Positions 8,793 to 18,543 of a DNA stretch of 64,000 nucleotides are shown piece by piece. Source of the stretch: Comamonas thiooxydans (GTDB lineage: Bacteria > Pseudomonadota > Gammaproteobacteria > Burkholderiales > Burkholderiaceae_C); contig NZ_AP026738.1 in the NCBI RefSeq assembly GCF_002157685.2, forward strand, positions 4,402,001 through 4,466,000, in the 5' to 3' direction. The position numbers and the translations under genes are program-made. Under the pieces are notes generated by a model. That model saw nothing but the letters and a program-made list of their open reading frames with translations. It did no database searches and was not told the origin of the DNA. Each line of letters opens with the position of its first letter. The first letter of the stretch is position 1.

Positions 8793-9734
8793 TCAGTGGG
8801 TGCGCTGCACAACCATATCGGCCAGTGCGGCCAAGGCCTGGGTGTCGGCCAAGCCGCTTCGCGTCAAGGCGGCGTGAGCCTGCAAGCGCAACTGCTCGGC
8901 ATGGGCTCTCGCAGCCTCCAGCCCCAGCAGCGACACAAAAGTGGGCTTGTCATTGGCCGCATCCTTGCCCGCCGTCTTGCCCAGCGTTGCGGAGTCGGCC
9001 ACCACATCCAGAATGTCGTCCACCACCTGGAAGGCCACGCCCAGAGCCTGACCATAGTCGGTCAGCGCGGCCAGTGCCCTGGCATCGGTCTGTGCATTGC
9101 ATGCCGCCCCCATGAGCACGCTGCCCAGCAGCAGCGCTCCGGTCTTGAGGCGGTGCATTTCGCGCAGCTGCACCTCGCTCAGTTGCTTGCCCACGCTGGC
9201 CAGGTCGATGGCCTGGCCGCCGGCCATGCCCTGGCTGCCCGCAGCCGCACCAAGCAGGCGACACAGCTTGGCCTGCATGGAGCAGGGAATTCCGTCGTCT
9301 TCAGGCAGCAACAGCTCGAACGCCAGAGCCTGCAGGGCATCGCCGGCCAGCAAGGCCGAGGCTTCGCCAAACTGCACATGCACGGTGGGCTTGCCACGGC
9401 GCATGGTGTCATTGTCCATGCAGGGCATGTCGTCGTGCACCAGGGAATAAGCGTGAATCAGTTCCACGGCACAACCTGCGCGCAGCGTGGCCGCAGCCAG
9501 ACCGCCCACCGCCTCGGCGGCCGCCCAGACCAGCAGCGGTCGCAAGCGCTTGCCACCATCGAGCACGGCATAGCGCATGGCCTCGCCCAGGCCCGCAGGT
9601 GCATTGATGCCCACCCAGCGCGACAGCGCATCTTCGGTGCGCGCCAGTCTCTCCTGTATCCAGACGGAAAAATCCAGGGCAGGCTTGCCCTCGTTCAAAG
9701 GCGTCGATGGTTCGGCAATCATTGATTCATTCAT
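8793..9734 (-). CDS. ispA: polyprenyl synthetase, farnesyl diphosphate synthase
   Basis: IspA condenses dimethylallyl and isopentenyl diphosphates to geranyl and farnesyl diphosphate. Both aspartate-rich motifs are present: DDMPCMD in LVHDDMPCMDNDTMRRGKPT, and DDILD in QVVDDILDVVADSATLGK. The frame is open from 9854, which would overlap xseB by 82 bases. I prefer ATG 9734 (MNESMIAEPS), 38 bases after the xseB stop and with GAAG nine bases upstream, giving 313 residues. ATG 9743 and ATG 9722 are alternatives. The mature homology begins at DFSVWIQERLA. It is co-transcribed with xseB and dxs. Confidence 0.93.
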   Translation of the reverse strand: MNESMIAEPSTPLNEGKPALDFSVWIQERLARTEDALSRWVGINAPAGLGEAMRYAVLDGGKRLRPLLVWAAAEAVGGLAAATLRAGCAVELIHAYSLVHDDMPCMDNDTMRRGKPTVHVQFGEASALLAGDALQALAFELLLPEDDGIPCSMQAKLCRLLGAAAGSQGMAGGQAIDLASVGKQLSEVQLREMHRLKTGALLLGSVLMGAACNAQTDARALAALTDYGQALGVAFQVVDDILDVVADSATLGKTAGKDAANDKPTFVSLLGLEAARAHAEQLRLQAHAALTRSGLADTQALAALADMVVQRTH

Positions 9735-9772
9735 GAGCTGCATCTTCAAGGCAAAAAGCGCGGACGCCGGGA

Positions 9773-10012
9773 TCAGTCCTGGGTCCAGGCAGACAGCTTG
9801 CCTTCGTCCAGTACCTTGACCTGCTCCTGTACGGCTTCGAGCTGGCTGCGGCAAAAGCCCAGCAGCTCGGCCGCACGCTGGTAGCCGCTGAGCATCTGCT
9901 CCAGCGGCAGCTGACCCGATTCGATCTGCGCAATCAGTTGTTCCAGCTCCTGCAAAGCAGCTTCATAGCTGACAGGCTGTTCGGATTTTTTGGCGGCAGC
10001 GGCCTTGGGCAT
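9773..10012 (-). CDS. xseB: exodeoxyribonuclease VII small subunit
   Basis: XseB is the small subunit of exonuclease VII, which degrades single-stranded DNA; the large subunit XseA is not in the window. The protein has 79 residues, typical for the family, with the conserved core [36 protein letters not shown] and a short Lys/Ala-rich N-terminus. It heads the leftward xseB-ispA-dxs operon, a widely conserved arrangement. Confidence 0.93.
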   Translation of the reverse strand: MPKAAAAKKSEQPVSYEAALQELEQLIAQIESGQLPLEQMLSGYQRAAELLGFCRSQLEAVQEQVKVLDEGKLSAWTQD

Positions 10013-10446
10013 GGATGGTGTGGGCTATGTTGGACGAAAACGACGATTTTAGGCGTCCCTGCACCATTGGCGTGCAATGCCCGCAAAGCCGGCAGGCGGG
10101 AGATGTCTTGGCTGTGACTTCCGGCCAGGTCGATGCCGTCCGCGCCGGCCTTTTTGACGACCTGCCACGGTTTGCGGACGGCTGGCAGCTTGCTGACAGG
10201 ATCCTTCGCGACAGCGTCGAAACAACGTCAATACACGTACCAGAAAAACGGAAATAACCCCACAGCCTATAATCCCATTCCCGTCAAGCCGGCCCCGTGC
10301 CTGGTCATCCTGGTCGGGCAAACGAGTCGGCAGGCCATGCGCCACCGTCCATTGCCTGAGGCCCGTGTCCAGACAAGGCCGGTTTCGTTTTTTACCGTGT
10401 GCGCACGTGCACCCTCCCTGTGGGGAGTCTTTAGGTCAGGTCATCC
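10013..10446. other. divergent intergenic region between xseB and the Rieske gene
   Basis: This 434-base gap separates two divergent transcription units and must hold both promoters. Short open frames on both strands (10015-10257 on +, 10049-10345 on -) have no ribosome binding site or recognisable protein features. CTCCCTGTGGGGAG near 10414 can form a small hairpin just upstream of the Rieske gene. I see no clear promoter consensus. Confidence 0.5.
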
Positions 10447-11586
10447 ATGACTGATTTAAGTCTTCAACTGCAGCAGGCCGCAAGCCAACTACCAGTTTCA
10501 AGTTATTTCGACGAAGCGCTGTTCCAGCGCGAGTTGGAAACGATTTTCAAGCGCGGCCCGCGCTACGTGGGCCATCAGCTGGCCGTTCCCGAGATAGGCG
10601 ACTACTACGCCCTGCCTCAGGAAAAAGAGGGGCGGGCGCTGGTACGCAATGCCAAAGGCGAGATCGAGCTGATCTCCAACGTCTGCCGCCACCGCCAGGC
10701 CGTGATGCTCAAGGGACGCGGCAATCTGCTGTCCGAGGGCAAGGGTCATGCTGGCGGCAACATCGTCTGCCCGCTGCACCGCTGGACCTACAGCACCAGC
10801 GGCGAACTGCTGGGCGCGCCCCATTTCAGCCACGATCCCTGCCTGAACCTCAACAACTACCCGCTGCGTGAGTGGAACGGACTGCTGTTCGAGGACAACG
10901 GCCGCGACATCGAGGCCGACCTGGCCGGCATGAAGCTGCGCGAGCAGCTCCGGTTCGACGGCTTTGTGCTCGACCATGTCGAGATGCACGAGTGCAACTA
11001 CAACTGGAAGACCTTTATCGAGGTCTATCTGGAGGACTATCACGTCGGCCCCTTCCACCCCGGTCTGGGCAACTTCGTCACCTGCGACGATCTGAAGTGG
11101 GAATTCGCCAGCGAGTACTCGGTGCAGACCGTGGGCGTGGCCCCGAGCTTCGGCAACCCGGGCTCGGACATCTACAAGAAGTGGCACGAGGTGCTGCTGG
11201 CCTACCGCAACGGCGAGCTGCCCGATCGCGGCGCCATCTGGCTGACCTACTACCCCCACATCATGGTGGAGTGGTATCCGCATGTGCTGACCGTCTCGAC
11301 CCTGCACCCGCTGGCCGTGGACCGGACGCTGAACGTGGTCGAGTTCTTCTACCCCGAGGAAATCGCGGCCTTCGAGCCCGAGTTCGTGCAGGCCCAGAAG
11401 GCCGCCTACATGGAAACCTGCATCGAGGACGACGAGATCGCCGAGCGCATGGACGGCGGCCGCAGGGCGCTTTATGAACGCGGCGACAACGAGGTCGGCC
11501 CCTATCAGAGCCCCATGGAAGACGGCATGCAGCATTTCCATGAGTGGTATCGCCGCATCATGGGCGACAGCGTCCCCCAACGCTGA
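10447..11586 (+). CDS. Rieske [2Fe-2S] aromatic-ring-hydroxylating or demethylating oxygenase, alpha subunit
   Basis: This is the terminal oxygenase component of a Rieske non-haem iron system of 379 residues. The Rieske cluster ligands are C80, H82, C108 and H111 (NVCRHRQAV ... IVCPLHRW). The catalytic iron site includes H199 and H204 in EDYHVGPFHPGL. Its length and the short form of the C-terminal half resemble stand-alone oxygenases of the choline-monooxygenase/demethylase type rather than benzoate-type dioxygenases with a beta subunit. No reductase, ferredoxin or beta subunit gene is adjacent, so the electron donor is encoded elsewhere. The substrate cannot be read from the sequence. Its terminator is the AGCTGCT palindrome at 11608. 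Confidence 0.88.
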   Translation: MTDLSLQLQQAASQLPVSSYFDEALFQRELETIFKRGPRYVGHQLAVPEIGDYYALPQEKEGRALVRNAKGEIELISNVCRHRQAVMLKGRGNLLSEGKGHAGGNIVCPLHRWTYSTSGELLGAPHFSHDPCLNLNNYPLREWNGLLFEDNGRDIEADLAGMKLREQLRFDGFVLDHVEMHECNYNWKTFIEVYLEDYHVGPFHPGLGNFVTCDDLKWEFASEYSVQTVGVAPSFGNPGSDIYKKWHEVLLAYRNGELPDRGAIWLTYYPHIMVEWYPHVLTVSTLHPLAVDRTLNVVEFFYPEEIAAFEPEFVQAQKAAYMETCIEDDEIAERMDGGRRALYERGDNEVGPYQSPMEDGMQHFHEWYRRIMGDSVPQR

Positions 11587-11607
11587 ATGAGGTAAGCCTC
11601 AAGACTG

Positions 11608-11650
11608 ATAGCTGCTATCGCTTACCCCATAAGCACAGCAGCTATTTTTT
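11608..11650 (+). repeat. AGCTAT/AGCGCTT palindromic repeat, acting as terminator
   Basis: ATAGCTGCT (11608-11616) pairs with AGCAGCTAT (11637-11645), with inner GCTTA/TAAGC, followed by a T-run. It is a member of the dispersed palindrome family described in the findings and is placed as a terminator after the Rieske gene. Confidence 0.8.
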
Positions 11651-11669
11651 ATGCTGAATTGAGTGAGAT

Positions 11670-12584
11670 ATGCAAGCCCTGTGGATGGTGTTGGCCGCCT
11701 TGATTTTTGCGGTCATGAGTGTGTGTGTGAAGTTTGCCTCCCAGGACTTCAATGCGGCGGAGATCGTGTTCTACCGCGGCCTGGTCAGCATGGCGCTGCT
11801 GGTCTGGCTGGCCAGGCGCAGCGGCGTGACGCTGACCACCCAGTACTCGCGCGAGCATGCCTGGCGCAGCTTCGTCGGCGTGATCTCCATGGGCGCCTGG
11901 TTCTACGCCATCGGCCATCTGCCGCTGGCCACGGCCACCACGCTCAACTCCATGAGCAGCATCTGGATGGCGGTGTTTCTCATCGCCCAGGGCCTGTGGA
12001 TGCGCCACACCCTGCGCAAGTCCTATGCGGCGGAACCCGAAACCCGCCGCGCCATTCCGCCCTTCCCCTGGGGCCTCGTGTCCACGGTGGTAGCAGGCTT
12101 TGTCGGCGTGCTGCTGGTATTGCGTCCGACCAGCGCCCCGGCCAGCGAATGGGTGGCTGCGCTCGGCGGCCTGTTTGGCGGCATGTTTGCGGCCATGGCC
12201 TATATGCAGGTGACCACCCTTTCGCGCCTGGGCGAGCCTGAGACCCGCGTGGTGTTCTATTTCTCGGTGGGCTCGGCCATTGCCGGCGGCATCACCATGC
12301 TGTTCACCGGCATCTCTCCCTTCCCCGGCTGGAGCGCTCTGTGGCTGCTGCCCGTGGGCGTGCTGGCCGCCGTGGCCCAGGTCTGCATGACCAAGGCCTA
12401 TGCCTCGGCCGGCAGCAAGAGCAACACCCTGGTCGCCGCCAATCTGCAGTACTCGGGCATTGTGTTTGCCGCCCTGCTCAGCCTGGTGCTGTTCGGCGAG
12501 AGCATTCCCCTGATCGGCTGGGGAGGCATCGTGCTCATCGTCGCCAGCGGCGCCGCCGCCACCGCCTTGCGCTCCAGGGGCTAG
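11670..12584 (+). CDS. DMT-family EamA transporter
   Basis: This is an inner-membrane drug/metabolite transporter of the 10-helix EamA type, 304 residues. Two repeats of five helices are visible: residues 1-120 (starting MQALWMVLAALIFAVMSVCVKFAS) and about 148-300 (starting WVAALGGLFGGMFAAMAYMQ). Family-typical motifs include AEIVFYRGLVSM in the first repeat and AKAYASAGSKSNTLVAANLQYSGIVFAALLS-like sequence in the second. Such proteins export amino acids, purines or small metabolites; the substrate cannot be inferred. The ribosome binding site is weak (GAGTGAG). The gene stands alone between the repeat at 11608 and the sulfurtransferase gene. Confidence 0.88.
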   Translation: MQALWMVLAALIFAVMSVCVKFASQDFNAAEIVFYRGLVSMALLVWLARRSGVTLTTQYSREHAWRSFVGVISMGAWFYAIGHLPLATATTLNSMSSIWMAVFLIAQGLWMRHTLRKSYAAEPETRRAIPPFPWGLVSTVVAGFVGVLLVLRPTSAPASEWVAALGGLFGGMFAAMAYMQVTTLSRLGEPETRVVFYFSVGSAIAGGITMLFTGISPFPGWSALWLLPVGVLAAVAQVCMTKAYASAGSKSNTLVAANLQYSGIVFAALLSLVLFGESIPLIGWGGIVLIVASGAAATALRSRG

Positions 12585-12791
12585 CCATGCCAGCGGTGCC
12601 TGGCGCCTTCGCCATGCACGTCAGCAGCCCCAGCCTGCCGCGCAGTCCACGCCGGATCTGCGCGGCTTGCCATATCCAAACAATGAAGCCGGCAGGGCTC
12701 CGGCGCTACGGCCCGATCGCATAATGGTTTGTATGCCGCAAGACTGCACGCCATGCCGTCTGCAGCCGTTCAATCTTTGGAGCAGCAAGCC

Positions 12792-13703
12792 ATGAACCAC
12801 TCGACGCCCGAGCACTACAACACCTTGATTTCCGTCGAAGAGCTGGCCAGACTCAAAGCCAGCGGCAAGCCCTTGATGGTGTTTGACTGCAGCTTTGACC
12901 TCATGAATCCGCCCGCCGGCCACGAGCAATATCTGCGGGTCCATATCGATGGTGCCCTGTTCGCTGATCTGGACAAAAACCTCAGCGCACCGCACGGAGC
13001 GCCCGGCGAAGACGGCCAGGTTGCCACCAGCGTGCAGTCGGCCTCCGGTGGCCGCCACCCCCTGCCCACGCGCGAGCGCTTTTCCGCCTGGCTGTCGTCC
13101 ATCGGCTTTGCCAACGATATGCAGGCCGTGGTCTATGACCGCAACGCTGCCAATTACTGCGGCCGCCTGTGGTGGATGCTGCGCTGGGCCGGCCACGATG
13201 CCGTGGCGGTGCTCGATGGCGGGCTGCAGGCCTGGCAGGCGGCCGGCCAGGCGGTGGGCAGCGGGGAAGAGCCCCGCCATTTCCAGTCCAACTTTGAGCT
13301 GGGACAGCCGCTGGAGACGCTCAAGACCGTAGATAAGGTCGAGGCTGATCTGGGTCAGGCCACCCAGACCCTCATCGATGCCCGGGCCCCGGCCCGCTAC
13401 CGCGGCGAGGTCGAGCCTCTGGACCCCGTTGCAGGCCATATCCCGGGCGCGCTGAACCGCCCGTTCAGCAGCAATATCGCCGCCGATGGACGCTTCAAGC
13501 CCGCAGCCCTGCTCAAGGCCGAGTTTGACGAGTTGCTGGCCGGACGCGATCCCTCCAGCGTGGTGCACCAGTGCGGCAGCGGCGTCAGCGCCACCCCCAA
13601 TGTGCTGGCCATGCGCATTGCCGGCTTTGCGCCCACAGCCTTGTTTGCCGGCAGTTGGAGCGAGTGGTGCAGCCAGCCTTCGCGGCCGGCAGAACGGGGC
13701 TGA
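12792..13703 (+). CDS. sseA: sulfurtransferase, 3-mercaptopyruvate/thiosulfate type
   Basis: The protein has two tandem rhodanese domains and transfers sulfane sulfur from 3-mercaptopyruvate or thiosulfate to an acceptor such as cyanide or thiols. The C-terminal domain has the active-site loop VVHQCGSGVSATPN, close to the CGSGVTA loop of mercaptopyruvate sulfurtransferases. The N-terminal domain (YDRNAANYCGRLWWMLRWAGH) is the structural one. The frame is open from 12729 (TTG), but ATG 12792 (MNHSTPEHYN) has GGAG nine bases upstream, giving 303 residues. Substrate preference is inferred from the loop only. Confidence 0.88.
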   Translation: MNHSTPEHYNTLISVEELARLKASGKPLMVFDCSFDLMNPPAGHEQYLRVHIDGALFADLDKNLSAPHGAPGEDGQVATSVQSASGGRHPLPTRERFSAWLSSIGFANDMQAVVYDRNAANYCGRLWWMLRWAGHDAVAVLDGGLQAWQAAGQAVGSGEEPRHFQSNFELGQPLETLKTVDKVEADLGQATQTLIDARAPARYRGEVEPLDPVAGHIPGALNRPFSSNIAADGRFKPAALLKAEFDELLAGRDPSSVVHQCGSGVSATPNVLAMRIAGFAPTALFAGSWSEWCSQPSRPAERG

Positions 13704-14257
13704 ACCCACGCATGCCGGTGCCGCTTGAGGCTCCGGCGTCAAACAGACATGCTCGTCTCCCGCGCTTGCGGAGTTCACTCCCTGACCCGGGACGTGATCA
13801 GCGCCAGATCAGGCCCGCTCCATCGCAATGCTGCGGGTCTTGGCGACATGGTCGCCCCATGTCCGCGCTCGCTGTCAATGCAGCTTGGCAACCCGGATGC
13901 GGACCGCTATCACAGGAAACCCCAGCGGCCTTTTTCATAGGCGATCAGATACCGAATAAAAAGCCGCTTATTTGCTCGTTTGTCATCTTCCGGACAGATT
14001 CACAATACATGCACCAGCGGAATCCGGCCTGACGCAATGTCAGCCCCCACCCAGCACTCCGAGTCATCCCGAAGGACGGCAAGGCAGTAAGGGAAATCCT
14101 ACATGCCTGCCTGTGAAACCAGACCGGCGATACCGACGCTCCCCGACTTCAGTTCGATCAAGGCTTGAAACACAATTCATTTCAACAGATCGAAACACTT
14201 CTAACGTCTTGTTTGTGTGTGCCGTGACGGTCTGTCGAGATTGAAAGGACTGGACCC
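13704..14257. other. long intergenic region upstream of flhD
   Basis: This 554-base gap precedes the flagellar master regulator. Short frames exist on both strands, but none has a good ribosome binding site or recognisable features. Base composition drops in GC towards 14160-14220, as expected near a promoter. Long upstream regions are normal for flhDC because many regulators act there; I could not identify individual operators. Confidence 0.5.
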
Positions 14258-14584
14258 ATGAACAACGAACAACTGCTTGCCGAGATCCGCGAAGCCAACC
14301 TCACCTATCTGATGCTGGCCCAGACCCTGATCCGCCAGGACAAGGCCGAGGCCGTGTTCCGTCTGGGTCTGAACGAAGAGTCCTGCGACCTTCTGGGCTC
14401 GCTGTCTTCGGCCCAGGTGCTCAAGCTGGCATCGCGCAACACCTTGCTGGCCAGCTTCCGTGCCGACGACGAAATGGTCTGGAGCCTGCTGACCAACCAC
14501 AGCAGCAACAAGATCGGCAACGCCGCCACCAATACGCTGCACGCCAACATCCTGATGGCCAGCCGTGTCTCCGAAGTGCTCTGA
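14258..14584 (+). CDS. flhD: flagellar transcriptional activator FlhD
   Basis: FlhD forms a heterohexamer with FlhC and switches on the class II flagellar genes. The protein has 108 residues, the usual length, and has the typical opening of a helix with EIREANLTYLMLAQTLIRQDKAEA followed by RLGLNEE. AAAGGA precedes ATG 14258. flhC follows after 38 bases in the same orientation. The presence of flhDC indicates peritrichous or polar flagellation controlled by the enterobacterial/beta-proteobacterial type of hierarchy; no structural flagellar genes lie in the window. Confidence 0.96.
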   Translation: MNNEQLLAEIREANLTYLMLAQTLIRQDKAEAVFRLGLNEESCDLLGSLSSAQVLKLASRNTLLASFRADDEMVWSLLTNHSSNKIGNAATNTLHANILMASRVSEVL

Positions 14585-14622
14585 GCACCCGCTAGCGACT
14601 ACCTGGTTTTAAGGAGAGACAG

Positions 14623-15174
14623 ATGCCCGCCGCCAAGACTGCCACCAAAAGCGTTCTGAACGAATCCAAGCAAATCGAGCGCGCCGCCATGCTCATCGAG
14701 ATGGGCGCCCGCATGCAGGTGCTGGAGTCCGAGACCACGCTGTCTTATGAACGCCTGATCCGGCTGTACAAGGAAATCTCGGGCAAGTCTCCCTCCAAGG
14801 GCCAGCTGCCGTTTTCCACGGACTGGTTTCTGACCTGGCAGGAAAACATCCACAGCTCGCTGTTCCTCAATATCTACGAATACCTGTCCAAGGGCGTGGA
14901 GCTGGACTCGGCCGAGCAGCTGACCAAGGCTTACCGCCTCTACACCGAACAGATTCAGGCAGCCGAACTCGAGGTGCTGCTGTCCTTTACCCGCGCCTGG
15001 CGCCTGGTGAAGTTTGTCGATGCACAGATGCTGACACGCACCCAGTGCTCGGTCTGCAAGGGCCAGTTCGTGACCGAGCCTTACGAGAATGCGCGCCACT
15101 ACCAGTGCGGCCTGTGCAATCCTCCCGCTCGCGCCGGCAAGAGCAAGGCGGCCGGCTCCTTGATGCTTCACTAA
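14623..15174 (+). CDS. flhC: flagellar transcriptional activator FlhC
   Basis: FlhC is the zinc-containing partner of FlhD and supplies most of the DNA contacts. The protein has 183 residues. The zinc ligands are the four cysteines in CSVCKGQF ... YQCGLCNPP near residues 139-165, matching the family. TTAAGGAGAGAC lies before the ATG as a strong ribosome binding site. It forms an operon with flhD. Confidence 0.96.
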   Translation: MPAAKTATKSVLNESKQIERAAMLIEMGARMQVLESETTLSYERLIRLYKEISGKSPSKGQLPFSTDWFLTWQENIHSSLFLNIYEYLSKGVELDSAEQLTKAYRLYTEQIQAAELEVLLSFTRAWRLVKFVDAQMLTRTQCSVCKGQFVTEPYENARHYQCGLCNPPARAGKSKAAGSLMLH

Positions 15175-15176
15175 CC

Positions 15177-15281
15177 CCCTGAGCGGCTGCGCCGCTTCCC
15201 CCTCTCTTCGGGAGGGGGACGGCAGCCTCGCTGCGCGGCGGCGCTTGCTCGCTGCCTCTGGCCTGGAGCACGCCAGTTTTA
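15177..15281. repeat. GC-rich dispersed intergenic repeat (copy 1)
   Basis: The stretch CTGAGCGGCTGCGCCGC, then GGAGGGGGACGGCAGCCTCG, CTGCGCGGCGGCGCTTGCT and GGCCTGGAGCACGCCAG is matched by related blocks at 28667-28757 and, more loosely, 30857-30987. All lie directly after stop codons. Confidence 0.6.
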
Positions 15282-15285
15282 AAGC

Positions 15286-15372
15286 TCAACTTTCATAGCT
15301 ATTAGCGCCATACATAAAAGGGTTTAAAGCATTTACTTGCCTCAAACCCTTTATGCGTTGACGCAGGCAGCT
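15286..15372. repeat. AGCTAT palindromic repeat (copy with AAAGGGTTT hairpin)
   Basis: Bases 15286-15333 are identical to 15501-15548. AAAGGGTTT pairs with AAACCCTTT further on, flanked by outer AGCTAT/AGCT and GCGCC/GACGC arms. It stands between convergent genes. Confidence 0.85.
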
Positions 15373-15500
15373 CCTAAAGTTGCTTGCTATCCCCCGCGAC
15401 CTACTGCGACGCTTTCAGCGTGCCCGGCCTTGATGGCTGCGAAGTTGCGACAGCGCTTGCTGGATGGCTCGCTGTGCAAGCCTGCTGGTTTGAGGACTCT

Positions 15501-15588
15501 TCAACTTTCATAGCTATTAGCGCCATACATAAAAGGGTTTAAAGCATTAATCTGCTTCAAACCCTTTATTCATTGGCGCAATAAGCTC
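15501..15588. repeat. AGCTAT palindromic repeat (second copy)
   Basis: This copy lies 215 bases after the first and shares 48 identical bases. Here the outer arms pair better: AGCTATTAGCGCCA against TGGCGCAATAAGCT, enclosing AAAGGGTTT/AAACCCTTT. It lies just beyond the ppc stop codon and may terminate ppc. Confidence 0.85.
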
Positions 15589-15615
15589 CTGATTCAGGAG
15601 CAGTCACCAGCGACC

Positions 15616-18465
15616 TCAACCTGTGTTGCGCACTCCGGCGGCAATGCCGTTGATGGACAGATGGATGCCGTTCTTGACCCTGTCGTCGGTCTGTCCCGCG
15701 CGCCAGCGGCGCACCAGCTCCACCTGCAGATGGTTGAGCGGATCGATGTAGGGGAAACGATGGCGGATGGAGCGCGCCAGCGCGGAGTTGTGCTCCAGGC
15801 GCTGCTTGTCGCCCGTGATCTGGTTGAGCGCTTCCACCGTGCTCTGCCACTCGGCCTCGATCGCACCGAAGATGCGGCGGCGCAAGCGCGTGTCGGTCAC
15901 CAACTCGCTGTAGCGCGAGGCCAGGTTCAAATCGCTCTTGGCCAGCACCATGTCCATATTCGACAACAGGGTGCGGAAGAACGGCCACTGGCGGTACATC
16001 TTCTGCAGCAGCGCCAGCTGCGCCTTGGCATCCTTGCCCGGACGATGGATAAAGGCCTGGATCGCCGAGCCGAAACCGTACCAGCCCGGCAGCGTCAGGC
16101 GGCACTGGCCCCAGCTGAAGCCCCAGGGAATGGCGCGCAGGTCCTCGATGGCCTGGGTCGCCTTGCGCGATGCGGGGCGCGAGCCGATATTGAGTTCGGC
16201 GATCTCGCGAATCGGCGTGCTGCTGAAAAAGTAATTGGTAAAGCCCGGAGTCTCGTAGACCAGAGCACGGTAGGCCGCCATGCTGGTTTCGGACAGAAAC
16301 GCCGCGGCCTCCAGGAAGGCCTTGGTCGCCGGCTTGGTCGGCTGCAGCAGCGTGGCCTCCAGCGTGGCGGCCACCAGGGTCTCCAGATTGCGGCGCCCGA
16401 TCTCGGGGTTGGCATATTTGGAGGCGATGACCTCGCCCTGCTCGGTCAGGCGGATCTGACCGCGCACCGTACCCGGCGGCTGCGCCAGAATGGCCTGGTA
16501 GCTGGGGCCGCCGCCACGCCCCACGGTGCCGCCGCGGCCGTGGAACATGCGCAGCCGGATGCCGTAGTGATCGGCCAGATCGTCAAACAGATCGACCAGC
16601 GCAATCTCGGCCCGGTACAGCTCCCAGTTGCTGGTGAAAATGCCGCCGTCCTTGTTGCTGTCGCTGTAGCCCAGCATGATGTCCTGCTCGCCACCGCTTT
16701 TTCGGACCAGCTCGGCAATGCCGGGCAACTGGTAATAGCGACGCATGATGGGCGCGGCATTGCGCAGGTCCTCGATGGTCTCGAACAGCGGCACCACGAT
16801 GAGATCGCATTGCGCGCCGTCCTGCAGGGTGCCGCGCAGCAGGCCCACTTCCTTTTGCAGCAGCAGCACTTCGAGCAGATCGCTGACGGTCTCGGTGTGG
16901 CTGATGATGCAGTGGCGAATCGCCTCTCCGCCCAGGCGCTCGCGCAGGCGTCTGGCGGTCTCGAAGATGGCCAGCTCGCTGCGCGTGTGGTCGCCGTAGT
17001 CGCCGCCCATCACGCGCAGAGGGCGTGCGTCTTCGAGCAGGCGCACCAGCAGCGCGCATTTGGCGTCTTCTTCGAGAAGGCTGTAATCGAGCTCGACCTT
17101 GGCGACCGAGAGCAGCTCGCGCACCACTTCCTCATGCTTGTCCGAGCTTTGGCGCAGGTCCACCGTGGACAGATAGAAGCCGAAGACCCGCACCGCACGC
17201 ATCAGCGGGCGCAGGCGCTGCGGCGCCAGGGCATCGCCGTGATAGCGCGACAGCGAGTCGTCGATGATCTGCAGATCGGCCAGAAAGGCGTCGGCCGATG
17301 CATAGGCATTCTGGGGCGCCACGGCATGGCGTGCCGCCTCGCCGCCCGTCAGTTGCCTGAGCGTCGCGGCCAGCCGCGCATAGATGCCCGTCAGCGCCCG
17401 GCGATAAGGCTCGTCGCTGCGGTGCACATTGTGGTCGGGCGAAGCATCGGCCAGCGCCTGCATCTCGGGCGTGATGTCGACCAGATTGGCCGACAGCGAC
17501 AACTCGCCGCCCAGATAGTGCACCTCGCGCAGATAGTGGCGTAGTGCCACGTCGGCCTGGCGCGTCAGGGCCAGCTCCAGACTCTCGGCCGTCACAAAGG
17601 GGTTGCCGTCGCGGTCGCCGCCAATCCATTGGCCCATGCGCAAAAAGCTCTGCTCGGGCAGCTTCTCGCCCAGCTCCTGCTCCAGCTGCTCATAGATCTT
17701 GGGGATCTCCTGCAGGAACGTGGCCTCGTAATAGGACAGAGCGTTCTCGATCTCGTCGGCCACCGTGAGCTTGGAATGACGCAGCAGCCGCGTCTGCCAC
17801 AGCTGGGCCACGCAGGCTCGCAGCTGCGCCTCCACCCGCGTCAGCTCGCGTGGGGTCAGCGCATCCTTGGCACTGTTGTAGAGCTGGGCGCGCATCAGGA
17901 TGTCGTCGCGCTCGGCCAGCAACTGGGCAATGCGGCGCTCGGCCGTCAGAATGCTCTGGCGCTGCACCTCGGTGGGATGGGCTGTCAGCACGGGCGAGAT
18001 GAAACTCTTGGCCAGCGTGTCGACCACGGTGGCAGTCGAGATGCCCGCCCAGCGCAGGCGCGCCAGTGCCACCTCGATGCTGCCCTCCTGCGTGTTGCCT
18101 GCGCGCTCGTGCACGGCGCGGCGGCGGATGTGGTGGCGGTCTTCGGCCAGATTGGCAAGGTGCGAGAAATAAGTGAAGGCGCGAATCACGCTCACCGTCT
18201 GATCGCTGGACAGCCCCTTGAGCAGCTTCTTGAGTGCCTTGTCGGCCGCTTCGTCGGCATCGCGCCGGAAGGCCACCGATAGCTGGCGCACCTGCTCGAC
18301 CAGCTCGTAGGCCGGCCCGCCTTCCTGCTCGCGAATCACATCGCCCAGAATGCGCCCCAGCAGCCGTATGTCCTCGATCAGCGGCAAATCCTTGTCGGTC
18401 TTGCGCACCGGCTTGTCGCCATGTTTGTCTGTATGTGCGGCGCTCTTGGGGCGGGCGGAAGGCAT
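15616..18465 (-). CDS. ppc: phosphoenolpyruvate carboxylase
   Basis: Ppc adds bicarbonate to phosphoenolpyruvate to form oxaloacetate and so refills the TCA cycle. The protein has 949 residues, slightly longer than the E. coli enzyme because of a polar N-terminal extension of about 20 residues. Signatures seen include [13 protein letters not shown] near residue 158-170, [24 protein letters not shown], and the C-terminal [13 protein letters not shown] that closes the active site. The gene is divergent from hemC with only 78 bases between start codons, so the promoters must be close or overlapping. Confidence 0.97.
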   Translation of the reverse strand: MPSARPKSAAHTDKHGDKPVRKTDKDLPLIEDIRLLGRILGDVIREQEGGPAYELVEQVRQLSVAFRRDADEAADKALKKLLKGLSSDQTVSVIRAFTYFSHLANLAEDRHHIRRRAVHERAGNTQEGSIEVALARLRWAGISTATVVDTLAKSFISPVLTAHPTEVQRQSILTAERRIAQLLAERDDILMRAQLYNSAKDALTPRELTRVEAQLRACVAQLWQTRLLRHSKLTVADEIENALSYYEATFLQEIPKIYEQLEQELGEKLPEQSFLRMGQWIGGDRDGNPFVTAESLELALTRQADVALRHYLREVHYLGGELSLSANLVDITPEMQALADASPDHNVHRSDEPYRRALTGIYARLAATLRQLTGGEAARHAVAPQNAYASADAFLADLQIIDDSLSRYHGDALAPQRLRPLMRAVRVFGFYLSTVDLRQSSDKHEEVVRELLSVAKVELDYSLLEEDAKCALLVRLLEDARPLRVMGGDYGDHTRSELAIFETARRLRERLGGEAIRHCIISHTETVSDLLEVLLLQKEVGLLRGTLQDGAQCDLIVVPLFETIEDLRNAAPIMRRYYQLPGIAELVRKSGGEQDIMLGYSDSNKDGGIFTSNWELYRAEIALVDLFDDLADHYGIRLRMFHGRGGTVGRGGGPSYQAILAQPPGTVRGQIRLTEQGEVIASKYANPEIGRRNLETLVAATLEATLLQPTKPATKAFLEAAAFLSETSMAAYRALVYETPGFTNYFFSSTPIREIAELNIGSRPASRKATQAIEDLRAIPWGFSWGQCRLTLPGWYGFGSAIQAFIHRPGKDAKAQLALLQKMYRQWPFFRTLLSNMDMVLAKSDLNLASRYSELVTDTRLRRRIFGAIEAEWQSTVEALNQITGDKQRLEHNSALARSIRHRFPYIDPLNHLQVELVRRWRAGQTDDRVKNGIHLSINGIAAGVRNTG

Positions 18466-18543
18466 GAACTATTCTCCTTGGGCACGGTGTAAGGCAACTT
18501 GCCATGCTAGCATTCCCCGTTACCCGCTCGAGACCGCGCCGTC

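Larger units (their letters stand above)
15175..15615. other. intergenic repeat cluster between flhC and ppc
   Basis: The two flanking genes converge here. The 441 bases hold one GC-rich repeat of the CTGAGCGGCTGCGCCGC family (about 15177-15281) and two near-identical palindromic repeats (15286-15372 and 15501-15588). No gene is apparent. The palindromes can serve as terminators for both genes. Confidence 0.75.

Noticed and set aside
10015..10257. Possible small gene divergent from xseB
   Set aside because: No ribosome binding site and no recognisable features; it spans what must be a promoter region.
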